DNA from: JAZDPK01 sp043797615
Lineage (GTDB): Bacteria; Patescibacteriota; Patescibacteriia; UBA11705; JABHMO01
Assembly (NCBI GenBank): GCA_043797615.1
Contig: JAZDPK010000005.1
Coordinates: 1-5,251, forward strand
DNA: 5,251 nucleotides
Direction of reading: 5' to 3'
Below are positions 1 through 4,920 of the stretch, in pieces. The notes under the pieces were generated by a model. It searched no databases. It saw nothing but the letters and a program-made list of their open reading frames with translations, and had not been told where the DNA came from. The position numbers were made by a program, and so were the translations under genes. Each line of letters starts with the position of its first letter. The first letter of the stretch is position 1.

Positions 1-24
1 GTCGTGCTGGAGGAGGTGAAATAA
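1..24 (+). CDS. Possible 3' end of an upstream gene (partial)
   Basis: The first frame reads seven codons (VVLEEVK) and then TAA at 22-24, five bases before the rhuM start. Such tight spacing is normal for a preceding gene in the same operon. The purine-rich end of this frame doubles as the ribosome binding site of the next gene. Seven codons are too few to identify a product, and the frame could be open by chance. Confidence 0.35.
   Translation, partial: VVLEEVK
11..19 (+). promoter_or_regulatory. Ribosome binding site of the RhuM gene
   Basis: AGGAGGTGA matches the complement of the 16S rRNA 3' end over nine bases. It lies 9 nt before the ATG at 29 and fixes that start. It is one of only two convincing Shine-Dalgarno sites in the window; the other serves the minus-strand gene. 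Confidence 0.8.
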
Positions 25-28
25 ATTT

Positions 29-961
29 ATGCAAAATGAAAATAATAATATAATTATTTACAATACTGATGATGGTCAAACCAAAATCGAAGTCAAATTG
101 GACAACGAAACTGTTTGGCTTAGTCAAAGGCAAATGGCTGAATTGTTCGATAAAGACGTCAGAACAGTGAATGAGCATATTAAAAATGTATTTTTTGAAC
201 GAGAATTAGCGGAAAAATCAGTTATCCGGAATTTCCGGATAACTGCCTCCGATGGAAAAATGTATGATACCAATTTTTATAATCTTGATGTAATTATTTC
301 TGTCGGATATCGCGTCAGCTCTCTTCGCGGCACTCAATTCCGCATTTGGGCGACGCAGAAATTAAAAGAGTATATTATTAAAGGTTTTGTCATGGACGAC
401 GAGCGTTTGGCCGAGGGCGGCGTCAAAAAAACGTATTTCAAGGAATGGGAAGAGCGAATAAGAAAAATCAGGACTTCGGAAGCGAATTTTTATCAAAAAG
501 TAAGAGACGTTTTCGCCACCAGCGCCGACTACAATCCGAAAACCGATTACGCGCAGAGGTTTTTCGCGGAAGTGCAGAATAAATTCCATTACGCGATCAC
601 CGGCTTGACGGCCGCGGAAATAGTTTCCAGCCGCATCGACAGCGCCAAGATAAATTTGGGGTTGACGAATTGGAAAGGCGAAATTATCACTCGCGACCAG
701 GCGGAAATCGCGAAAAATTATCTGGAAGAATTGGAATTGAAGCGACTGAATCTGCTGGTGGAGCAGTTTTTGTCTTTCGCCGAGCTTCAAAGCGTAGAAA
801 AGCGGGTGATGTATATGAAAGATTGGATAATGAAATTGGACGATTTTTTAACGCTGAACGACAAGGAAATTTTGGAAAACGCGGGCGAGATTTCGCGCAA
901 GGAAATGGAACTGAAAGTGAGATGCGAATTGGAAAAGTACAATCAACAAGCGTTACAATAA
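29..961 (+). CDS. rhuM: RhuM family protein
   Basis: This 310-residue protein is a near full-length member of the virulence RhuM family, named after a gene in Salmonella pathogenicity island 3. The molecular function is not established. Residues 29-54 (TVWLSQRQMAELF, then VRTVNEHIKNVF) look like a helix-turn-helix DNA-binding segment. The family block follows at about 64-112: SVIRNFRITASDGK, NLDVIISVGYRV, GTQFRIWATQKLKEY. The C-terminal half keeps the other hallmarks: FYQKVRDVFATSADY, VQNKFHYAITGLTAAEI, GLTNWKG, IAKNYLEELELKRLN, YMKDWIMKLDDFL and ENAGEIS. No membrane segment or signal peptide is visible. The gene is followed after 10 nt by a deoxyribosyltransferase-like gene, probably on one transcript. 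RhuM genes often sit in accessory islands. The 5' third is clearly more AT-rich than the rest. The family call is firm; the biochemical role is unknown. Confidence 0.93.
   Translation: MQNENNNIIIYNTDDGQTKIEVKLDNETVWLSQRQMAELFDKDVRTVNEHIKNVFFERELAEKSVIRNFRITASDGKMYDTNFYNLDVIISVGYRVSSLRGTQFRIWATQKLKEYIIKGFVMDDERLAEGGVKKTYFKEWEERIRKIRTSEANFYQKVRDVFATSADYNPKTDYAQRFFAEVQNKFHYAITGLTAAEIVSSRIDSAKINLGLTNWKGEIITRDQAEIAKNYLEELELKRLNLLVEQFLSFAELQSVEKRVMYMKDWIMKLDDFLTLNDKEILENAGEISRKEMELKVRCELEKYNQQALQ
219..245. repeat. Perfect 13-bp inverted repeat inside the RhuM gene
   Basis: CAGTTATCCGGAA at 219-231 is followed by one T and then its exact reverse complement at 233-245. The palindrome encodes part of the conserved SVIRNFRIT block (residues 64-72). 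It could be an operator-like site or an mRNA hairpin, or simply a by-product of the coding sequence. A one-base loop favours a duplex-DNA dyad over a stable RNA hairpin. Confidence 0.9.
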
Positions 962-971
962 TATCAACAAT

Positions 972-1403
972 ATGAAAATCGTCATTTGCGGCTCAATGTC
1001 CGCAGCTAAAGAGATGGTTGCCGCCGCGAACGAGCTGAAAAAGAAAAATCATGAAATCACTCTCCCGCGCAATACGGAAAAATACGCGGAAGGCTTGATG
1101 ACCGGCGAACAAATCGCCCATGAAGCGGCGAAAAACAAGATCGAACACGATTTAATTCGTGATTATTTTAGAAAAATTGAGGATTGCGACGCGATCCTTG
1201 TTGTCAACGCGGAGAAAAAGGGAATTGCCGATTACATCGGCGGCAACGGATTTTTGGAAATGGGTTTCGCTCACGTTTTGAACAAGAAGATTTTTATTTT
1301 AAACGACATTCCGCAACTCGGCTACACCGACGAGATCGTGGCGATGCAACCGGTTGTGCTGAAAGGGGATTTGGGGAAAATGGAGGAAGCCGTAATACAA
1401 TAG
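972..1403 (+). CDS. Nucleoside 2-deoxyribosyltransferase-like small Rossmann-type protein
   Basis: This 143-residue protein begins with a beta strand and glycine turn (MKIVICGSMSAAKEM, 1-15). An alpha/beta core continues with DCDAILVVNAEKKGIADYIG (71-90) and GNGFLEMGFAHVLNKKIFIL (91-110). This layout is typical of nucleoside 2-deoxyribosyltransferase-like proteins and their SLOG/TIR-like relatives. In the deoxyribosyltransferase family a glutamate in an xE(I/M)G(Y/F)A motif is the catalytic nucleophile, and E96 in LEMGFAH is the equivalent candidate. Known members swap or hydrolyse the base of deoxynucleosides; related folds bind or cleave nucleotide signals in defence systems. Which applies here cannot be told. 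The start has no Shine-Dalgarno sequence and lies 10 nt after the RhuM stop, so translation probably depends on coupling or leaderless-type initiation. The fold call is fairly secure; the enzyme activity is not. Confidence 0.7.
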   Translation: MKIVICGSMSAAKEMVAAANELKKKNHEITLPRNTEKYAEGLMTGEQIAHEAAKNKIEHDLIRDYFRKIEDCDAILVVNAEKKGIADYIGGNGFLEMGFAHVLNKKIFILNDIPQLGYTDEIVAMQPVVLKGDLGKMEEAVIQ

Positions 1404-1420
1404 TAATACTGTGGTAATAC
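1392..1420 (+). repeat. Three GTAATAC direct repeats, 11-bp period
   Basis: GTAATAC occurs at 1392-1398, 1403-1409 and 1414-1420, exactly 11 bp apart. The repeats straddle the stop codon (TAG, 1401-1403) of the deoxyribosyltransferase-like gene. The spacing is close to one DNA helical turn. The array is too short to call iterons. Confidence 0.75.
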
Positions 1421-1448
1421 AATCGGTTTTTATGAATTGAGAAAATTA

Positions 1449-1475
1449 AAAACCACCGTAATGTGCGGTGGTTTT
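1449..1475. terminator. Bidirectional intrinsic terminator
   Basis: AAAACCACCG (1449-1458) and CGGTGGTTTT (1466-1475) form a perfect 10-bp stem with a 7-nt loop. Read on the minus strand, the stem runs into TTTTTAATTTTC. On the plus strand it ends in four T's. It sits between the convergent ends of the deoxyribosyltransferase-like gene (1403) and the minus-strand membrane protein gene (1479), so it can stop both transcripts. The tail is better for the minus strand. Confidence 0.88.
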
Positions 1476-1478
1476 GAT

Positions 1479-1742
1479 TCATGGATGCGGTCTGTTGTTT
1501 TGCCGATTGCGATAGTTGCGGATTGCCTGGGCGATTCCGCGGAATATCGCGATGACGCCGGTCGTGATCAGCCGAAACGTTCCGTTGATCAAGTAGCCGC
1601 AAACTTCCACCAGCATTTGAATCGCGCTTTTCACGAAATTCGGCACGGCGCTTTTCTTGCCGATCATGTAGAATAGGGCGTGGCAGAAAATCAAGAGAAA
1701 CAGCACGGAAATCCCGATCGCTTCAAGAACGGTGAACTGCAT
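1479..1742 (-). CDS. Small membrane protein of unknown function
   Basis: This is an 87-residue protein that I do not recognise. Residues 5-28 (ending FLLIFCHALFYMIG) form a clear transmembrane helix. A second long hydrophobic or amphipathic stretch covers about 40-67 (AIQMLVEVCGYLI, LITTGVIAIF) and may be another membrane helix. The tail is short, polar and basic (RNYRNRQNNRPHP), suggesting a cytoplasmic C-terminus. It is a stand-alone transcription unit: consensus promoter, about 30 nt of leader, a strong Shine-Dalgarno sequence 5 nt before the ATG, and a terminator just after the stop. This complete signal set, unlike the signal-poor neighbours, supports a real and probably well-expressed gene. 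It lies opposite a plus-strand open frame (1437-1676) that lacks these signals. A toxin or envelope-stress role is conceivable, but nothing shows it. Confidence 0.87.
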   Translation of the reverse strand: MQFTVLEAIGISVLFLLIFCHALFYMIGKKSAVPNFVKSAIQMLVEVCGYLINGTFRLITTGVIAIFRGIAQAIRNYRNRQNNRPHP

Positions 1743-1747
1743 TATTG

Positions 1748-1755
1748 CCTCCTTA
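1748..1755 (-). promoter_or_regulatory. Strong ribosome binding site of the small membrane protein
   Basis: TAAGGAGG on the minus strand is a full match to the canonical Shine-Dalgarno sequence, 5 nt before the ATG at 1742. It confirms both strand and start. Confidence 0.9.
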
Positions 1756-1778
1756 TTGTTAAAAAACGGTAACGCTAC

Positions 1779-1807
1779 ATTATAGCAACCCTGATTGATT
1801 TTGTCAA
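1779..1807 (-). promoter_or_regulatory. Perfect-consensus sigma70-type promoter with extended -10
   Basis: On the minus strand TTGACA (1807-1802) is followed by a 17-nt spacer and TATAAT (1784-1779). The bases just before the -10 box are TGC, giving the extended -10 TGn motif. Every consensus position matches. The start of transcription would fall near 1772, leaving a leader of about 30 nt before the ATG at 1742. Confidence 0.9.
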
Positions 1808-1822
1808 TCTTTATTGTAAAAT

Positions 1823-1851
1823 TTGCTTAATCTATGTGAAAATTGTATAAT
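1823..1851 (+). promoter_or_regulatory. Candidate promoter for the 1968 gene
   Basis: TATAAT at 1846-1851 is preceded, 17 nt away, by a weak -35 (TTGCTT, 1823-1828). A second TATAAT lies at 1885-1890 without a good -35. Between them is a 10-bp tandem duplication (TGAATAAGCC/TGAATAAGTC, 1851-1870). These are the best + strand promoter candidates upstream of the hypothetical gene, but AT-rich DNA yields such boxes easily. Any transcript would carry the hairpin at 1913-1953 in its leader. Confidence 0.45.
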
Positions 1852-1912
1852 GAATAAGCCTGAATAAGTCGTTTGCTTTTTAAGTATAATTAAACTAAGA
1901 TAAATGTAATTA

Positions 1913-1953
1913 GAAGCTGTCATCCTGAACTCGATTCAGGATCCGACAGCTTC
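1913..1953. repeat. Long dispersed-repeat hairpin
   Basis: GAAGCTGTC plus ATCCTGAA (1913-1929) pair with TTCAGGAT (1935-1942) and GACAGCTTC (1945-1953). This gives 17 bp around a 5-nt loop (CTCGA) with only a CC bulge. The core ATCCTGAAC...TTCAGGAT is the kind of short palindrome I recall as widely dispersed in bacterial and metagenome-derived genomes. It lies 14 nt before the ATG at 1968, with no T-run after it. It could therefore act as a leader hairpin rather than an intrinsic terminator. Confidence 0.85.
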
Positions 1954-1967
1954 GATAATTTAAACAT

Positions 1968-2501
1968 ATGCCCATCACACCCGCTGCAAAAATCAATCAA
2001 AACAAAATGTCCGAGAAAATTAAAATCAACGGATCGGCGGAGACAATTGAAACGCCGGAACAAGAATCGTTGGTCGAGCAAACCGTTGAAAACGCGCCCG
2101 AACACCCTTCGACAGGCTCAGGGTTGGAAACTGAAGGTTCGGCTTCTGCTGAAGTCGCGCCTGTTGCAATCCCGTCGGTTCAAACCGCTGTGCCCGCCGC
2201 CCCGGCAGTTAAAAGCGAAGAATTGAAAGAAATCGAAAACATTTTGTCGGAAGACCTGGGCGAATTGTACAAAACTCTGCCGGACAACCGCAAAGCCGAA
2301 TTTAAAAAGCAAGGCGAAGAAGCGGCCACGAAAATCCAGGCGCTTTTGTCGTCGGTGAAAATCAATTTCAACAAAATCGTCGGCTTGATCACGAGCTGGC
2401 TGAAAATGATTCCGGGCATCAACAAGTTTTTTTTGGAGCAGGAAGCGAAGCTGAAGGCGGATGAGCTTATTGCTCTTAAAGAAAAAACGGACATTAAATG
2501 A
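1968..2501 (+). CDS. Hypothetical protein with acidic Pro/Ala-rich N-terminus and conserved-looking C-terminal domain
   Basis: This 177-residue protein has no assigned function. Residues 20-82 are acidic, low-complexity and rich in Glu, Pro, Ala and Val, probably disordered. Part of this linker (HPSTGSG, about 46-52) is encoded by a dispersed DNA repeat. Residues 84-172 look folded and helical: an acidic helix (EELKEIENILSEDLGELYKT), LPDNRKAEFKKQGEEAATKI, then a hydrophobic helical stretch (NKIVGLITSWLKMIPGINKF) and a charged helix (EQEAKLKADELIALKEK). From memory the pattern EFKKxGEE...IPGINKFFLEQEAKxKAD occurs in Parcubacteria hypothetical proteins. The segment 134-155 could touch the membrane but is not a typical transmembrane helix. 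The start is uncertain: no Shine-Dalgarno sequence precedes 1968, and ATG 2007 (MSEKIKING) is a good alternative. It is followed by mreB on the same strand. Confidence 0.82.
   Translation: MPITPAAKINQNKMSEKIKINGSAETIETPEQESLVEQTVENAPEHPSTGSGLETEGSASAEVAPVAIPSVQTAVPAAPAVKSEELKEIENILSEDLGELYKTLPDNRKAEFKKQGEEAATKIQALLSSVKINFNKIVGLITSWLKMIPGINKFFLEQEAKLKADELIALKEKTDIK
2104..2124 (+). repeat. Dispersed short repeat inside the coding sequence
   Basis: ACCCT (2104-2108) and AGGGT (2120-2124) bracket TCGACAGGCTC. The whole resembles the CCCTTCGACAGGCTCAGGG word that I recall as highly dispersed in many environmental bacterial genomes. Here it is read in frame as HPSTGSG, within the disordered linker of the hypothetical protein. 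Its reverse complement (starting ACCCTGAGCC) resembles the ATCCTGAAC core of the hairpin at 1913-1953. Confidence 0.65.
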
Positions 2502-2515
2502 GGGTTTGAATTGTT

Positions 2516-2648
2516 CTAATTTACCTAATTATACTAATTAACCTAAATAAATCCCAATAAACAATTCCCAATTATTTTGGACATTTTGATTTCAGGCTTG
2601 GTCATTATTTAGAATAATTAGAGCAATTAGAATAATTAGGTCAATTAA
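2516..2648. repeat. Inverted repeat made of 9-bp CTAATT units
   Basis: The left arm has CTAATT-type units starting at 2516, 2525, 2534 and 2543 (the last is CTAAAT). The right arm carries the same unit on the minus strand, with units ending at 2612, 2621, 2630, 2639 and 2648. The period is exactly 9 bp on both sides. Bases 2517-2546 pair with 2618-2647 at 25 of 30 positions, and CTAAATAA (2543-2550) pairs perfectly with 2605-2612. The middle (2551-2604) holds two CCCAAT copies and no gene. It fills most of the gap before mreB. Confidence 0.88.
2586..2615 (+). promoter_or_regulatory. mreB: Weak candidate promoter for mreB
   Basis: TTGATT (2586-2591) and TAGAAT (2610-2615) are separated by 18 nt. 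The -35 matches at four of six positions and the -10 at five of six. The -10 lies in the right arm of the 9-bp repeat, so the resemblance may be accidental. No Shine-Dalgarno sequence precedes the mreB ATG at 2677; a run of eight T's (2662-2669) lies just upstream. Confidence 0.25.
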
Positions 2649-2676
2649 ATTTTAAGCATTATTTTTTTTCGATACT

Positions 2677-3684
2677 ATGTTTATAAGAAAAATCGGCATC
2701 GACCTCGGCACAACCTACACTCTCGTCCATCTGCCGAAGAAGGGCATTGTTATCAATGAGCCCTCGGTTGTCGCCATTTCCATGACCGACAGAAAAATAT
2801 TGGCCGTGGGCGACGAAGCGAAAGAAATGATCGGCCGCACGCCGGACACGATCGTTGCTTGCCGTCCGCTGAAAGACGGCGTGATCGCGGACTACAAAAC
2901 AACCGAAGCCATGCTCCGGTATTTTATCAATAAAGCGCTCGGCGGCATCAAATTGTTCCGGCCGGAAGTGATGGTGGCGGTGCCGGCGGGAATCACTTCG
3001 ACCGAGCGCAGAGCGGTGATCGACGCGACCATCGCGGCGGGCGCGAAAGCCGCTTACATCATCAAAGAGCCGATCGCTGCGGCCATCGGCGCGAACATTC
3101 CGATCGGCAGCGCGTCCGGCCACATGATCATCGACATCGGCGGCGGCACCACGGAAATCGCCGTCATCTCGCTCGGCGGCATCGTGGCGTCGGCGTCGGT
3201 GCGCATCGGCGGCAACCGCTTTGACAACGCCATTGCCGAATATATCAGAAAAAAATACAACCTCGCGATCGGCGAAAGAACGTCCGAGGACATTAAAATC
3301 GAAATCGGCTCGGCCATGTATTCCGAAGGCCCGGCCGTGATCGACATCCGCGGCCGCGACATGATTTCCGGCCTGCCGAAAACCGTTTCCATCAGCTCGA
3401 ACGACGTGACCGAAGCTTTGCAGCGCGACTTGCAGGGCGTTGTCGACGCGGTGAAGGAAGTGCTCCATGAAACGCCGCCGGAATTGTCCGCCGACATCAT
3501 TGACAAAGGAATCATCATGTCGGGCGGCAGCAGCCTCCTGCGCAACATCGACGAAATGATCGCCCGCGCCATCGGCGTGCCCGTGTACGTTGCGGACGAC
3601 GCGCTTCTCTGCGTGGCGAAAGGCACGGGAATCGCGCTGGATAATTTGGAACTTTATAAACGATCAATCCTTGCAACTAAATAA
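2677..3684 (+). CDS. mreB: Rod shape-determining protein MreB
   Basis: MreB is an actin-like ATPase. It polymerises into membrane-bound filaments and guides cell-wall synthesis in elongating cells. The 335 residues match the usual family length, and all nucleotide-site motifs are present: phosphate-1 (IGIDLGTTYT, 6-15, with D9), connect-1 (IIKEPIAAAIG, 128-138, with the glutamate E131), phosphate-2 (IDIGGGTTEIAV, 152-163, with D153), the adenosine motif (IIMSGGSSLLRNID, 279-292) and connect-2 (VAKGTGIAL, 313-321). Subdomain IIB carries the MreB-type GGNRFDNAIAEYI stretch (178-190). The phosphate-1 loop reads GTTYT where classical MreB has GTANT, closer to the Hsp70 form. No mreC or mreD follows; a repeat-filled gap and a glycosyltransferase come next. 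The gene is visibly richer in G and C than its flanks. The ATG at 2677 gives the standard N-terminus although no Shine-Dalgarno sequence is present. Confidence 0.97.
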   Translation: MFIRKIGIDLGTTYTLVHLPKKGIVINEPSVVAISMTDRKILAVGDEAKEMIGRTPDTIVACRPLKDGVIADYKTTEAMLRYFINKALGGIKLFRPEVMVAVPAGITSTERRAVIDATIAAGAKAAYIIKEPIAAAIGANIPIGSASGHMIIDIGGGTTEIAVISLGGIVASASVRIGGNRFDNAIAEYIRKKYNLAIGERTSEDIKIEIGSAMYSEGPAVIDIRGRDMISGLPKTVSISSNDVTEALQRDLQGVVDAVKEVLHETPPELSADIIDKGIIMSGGSSLLRNIDEMIARAIGVPVYVADDALLCVAKGTGIALDNLELYKRSILATK

Positions 3685-3696
3685 AATTGAAAAATG

Positions 3697-3801
3697 TTCA
3701 CGAAAAACACGAATTTGCACGAATAATTCACGAATGTCTTAAGGTTGTTTTTAGCTCGATTCATTCGTGTTAATTCGCGTTTATTCGTTCTTATTCGTGA
3801 A
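3697..3801. repeat. Inverted repeat made of CACGAAT units, 10-bp period
   Basis: CACGAA occurs at 3699, 3708, 3718 and 3729 (steps of 9, 10 and 11). The right arm carries ATTCG-type units (minus-strand CGAAT) at 3763, 3773, 3783 and 3793, exactly 10 bp apart. The outer ends TTCACGAA (3697-3704) and TTCGTGAA (3794-3801), and the inner ends CACGAATG (3729-3736) and CATTCGTG (3762-3769), are perfect complements. The loop is 25 nt. The element occupies nearly the whole gap between mreB and the glycosyltransferase and ends 4 nt before the latter's ATG. Confidence 0.9.
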
Positions 3802-3805
3802 ATAT

Positions 3806-4915
3806 ATGCTCATCGGAATTGACGCTTCAAGAGCAAATAAATCAATTAAGACCGGCGTGGAGTGGTATTCTTATCATCTGATTGAAGAGTTGAAAAAGAT
3901 CGATAAAGATAACCGCTATTTTTTATATACGAACGTTCCGCTGCAGGGAGCGCTGGCAGTTTGTCCGATTAATTTTGAAGAGCGCGTTTTGAAATGGCCG
4001 ATTCCGCGGTCCTGGACAACTTGCCGTTTGAGCTGGGAAATGTTTTTTGGCAAGGAAAAGCCGGATGTTTTGTTCGTGCCGGCGCACGCGTCGCCGTTTT
4101 TGAACATGAAAGTGGTGACGATCCATGACATCGGCTTTGCGCATTTTCCCGAGGCGTACCATTGGGCGGACAAGTTCTACCACAAATTGACGATTCAAGT
4201 CATCAAACGCACGGCCAAGCGCATTATCGCGGTTTCGAATTTCACGAAGAAAGATCTGATTGAAACGTATAAAATTCCGGCGGAGAAAATTTCCGTGGTT
4301 TACAACGGTTATGATCAAAATAAATTTAAACAGCAGGCCGGCGGATCGGATATTCTTAAAGAAAAATATAAGATCGATGCGCCGTACGTTTTATTCCTCG
4401 GCCGTTTGGAATTGAAAAAGAACATTCCGCGCTTGGTGGAAGCGTTCGGAAAATTCAAAGCGCGGAACAAGAACGACAACCATAAATTGGTTCTGGCCGG
4501 CACAAAAGGATTGACGTTTCCATTGGTTGAAGAGCAAATTAAGAAGTTTGATCTTAAAAGCGAAATAATTATTCCGGGCTGGATCGACAGCGACGACATG
4601 CCGATTTTCTACAACAACGCGGATCTATTCGCGTTTCCGTCGCTCTTCGAAGGCTTCGGCATTCCGATCTTGGAAGCGATGGCAAGCGGCTGTCCGGTGA
4701 TCTGTTCGAACACCACGAGCTTGCCGGAAGTTGCCGGAGACGCCGCACTCATGTTCAATCCGGAAAAAGCCGACGAAATCGCCAGCCGGATGGAGCAGGT
4801 TTTGCTGAATCCGGAAGTGGGCGAATCAATGCAGATTAAAGGCCTTGAGCAAGTTAAACATTTTTCATGGAAAAAATGCGCGGAGGAAACGTTGGAAATA
4901 CTGCTTAATGCATAG
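3806..4915 (+). CDS. Family 4 glycosyltransferase (GT-B fold)
   Basis: This 369-residue enzyme has the two Rossmann-like domains of GT-B, GT4-type retaining glycosyltransferases. These move a sugar from a nucleotide-sugar donor onto a glycan or lipid acceptor at the cytoplasmic face of the membrane. The N-terminal domain starts with MLIGIDASRANKSIKTGVEWYS (GID strand and loop) and contains PDVLFVPAHASPF (86-98), VVTIHDIGFAHFP (103-115) and IIAVSNFTKKDLI (140-152). The donor domain holds YVLFLGRLELKKNIPRLVEAF (194-214; R200 and K205 are the likely phosphate contacts) and the EX7E motif FEGFGIPILE (E282, E290). ASGCPVICSNTTSLPEVAGDAALMF follows. No transmembrane segment is visible. The frame is open back to a GTG at 3767, but those 13 extra codons lie in the inverted repeat and the family N-terminus begins at ATG 3806. 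Donor and acceptor are unknown; a surface-polysaccharide role fits the family. Confidence 0.93.
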   Translation: MLIGIDASRANKSIKTGVEWYSYHLIEELKKIDKDNRYFLYTNVPLQGALAVCPINFEERVLKWPIPRSWTTCRLSWEMFFGKEKPDVLFVPAHASPFLNMKVVTIHDIGFAHFPEAYHWADKFYHKLTIQVIKRTAKRIIAVSNFTKKDLIETYKIPAEKISVVYNGYDQNKFKQQAGGSDILKEKYKIDAPYVLFLGRLELKKNIPRLVEAFGKFKARNKNDNHKLVLAGTKGLTFPLVEEQIKKFDLKSEIIIPGWIDSDDMPIFYNNADLFAFPSLFEGFGIPILEAMASGCPVICSNTTSLPEVAGDAALMFNPEKADEIASRMEQVLLNPEVGESMQIKGLEQVKHFSWKKCAEETLEILLNA

Positions 4916-4920
4916 AAACA

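Noticed and set aside
362..790. Minus-strand open frame inside the RhuM gene
   Set aside because: It is antisense to conserved RhuM blocks, and its Phe/Arg-rich translation shows no recognisable domain.
1437..1676. Open frame of 79 codons on the plus strand opposite the small membrane protein
   Set aside because: It starts just before the terminator stem and runs through it, and has no ribosome binding site or promoter. The minus-strand frame has a full set of signals and a plausible membrane protein.
1913..1953. Intrinsic terminator at the 17-bp hairpin
   Set aside because: No T-run follows on the plus strand, and on the minus strand the hairpin lies upstream of the small gene's promoter. 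It fits a dispersed repeat better.
1968..2501. Alternative genetic code with TGA as glycine (Gracilibacteria/SR1)
   Set aside because: TGA ends this gene and the minus-strand gene at sensible places, and the well-conserved MreB, RhuM and glycosyltransferase frames contain no internal TGA.
2659..3468. Long open frame of 269 codons on the minus strand
   Set aside because: It lies antisense to mreB, whose motifs are unmistakable. Its translation is Asp/Arg/His-rich low-complexity, typical of the shadow of a GC-rich gene. The 3054-3626 minus frame is rejected for the same reason.
3767..3805. N-terminal extension of the glycosyltransferase from GTG 3767
   Set aside because: The 13 codons are made of the CACGAAT inverted repeat, and the family N-terminus (MLIGIDASR) begins at ATG 3806.
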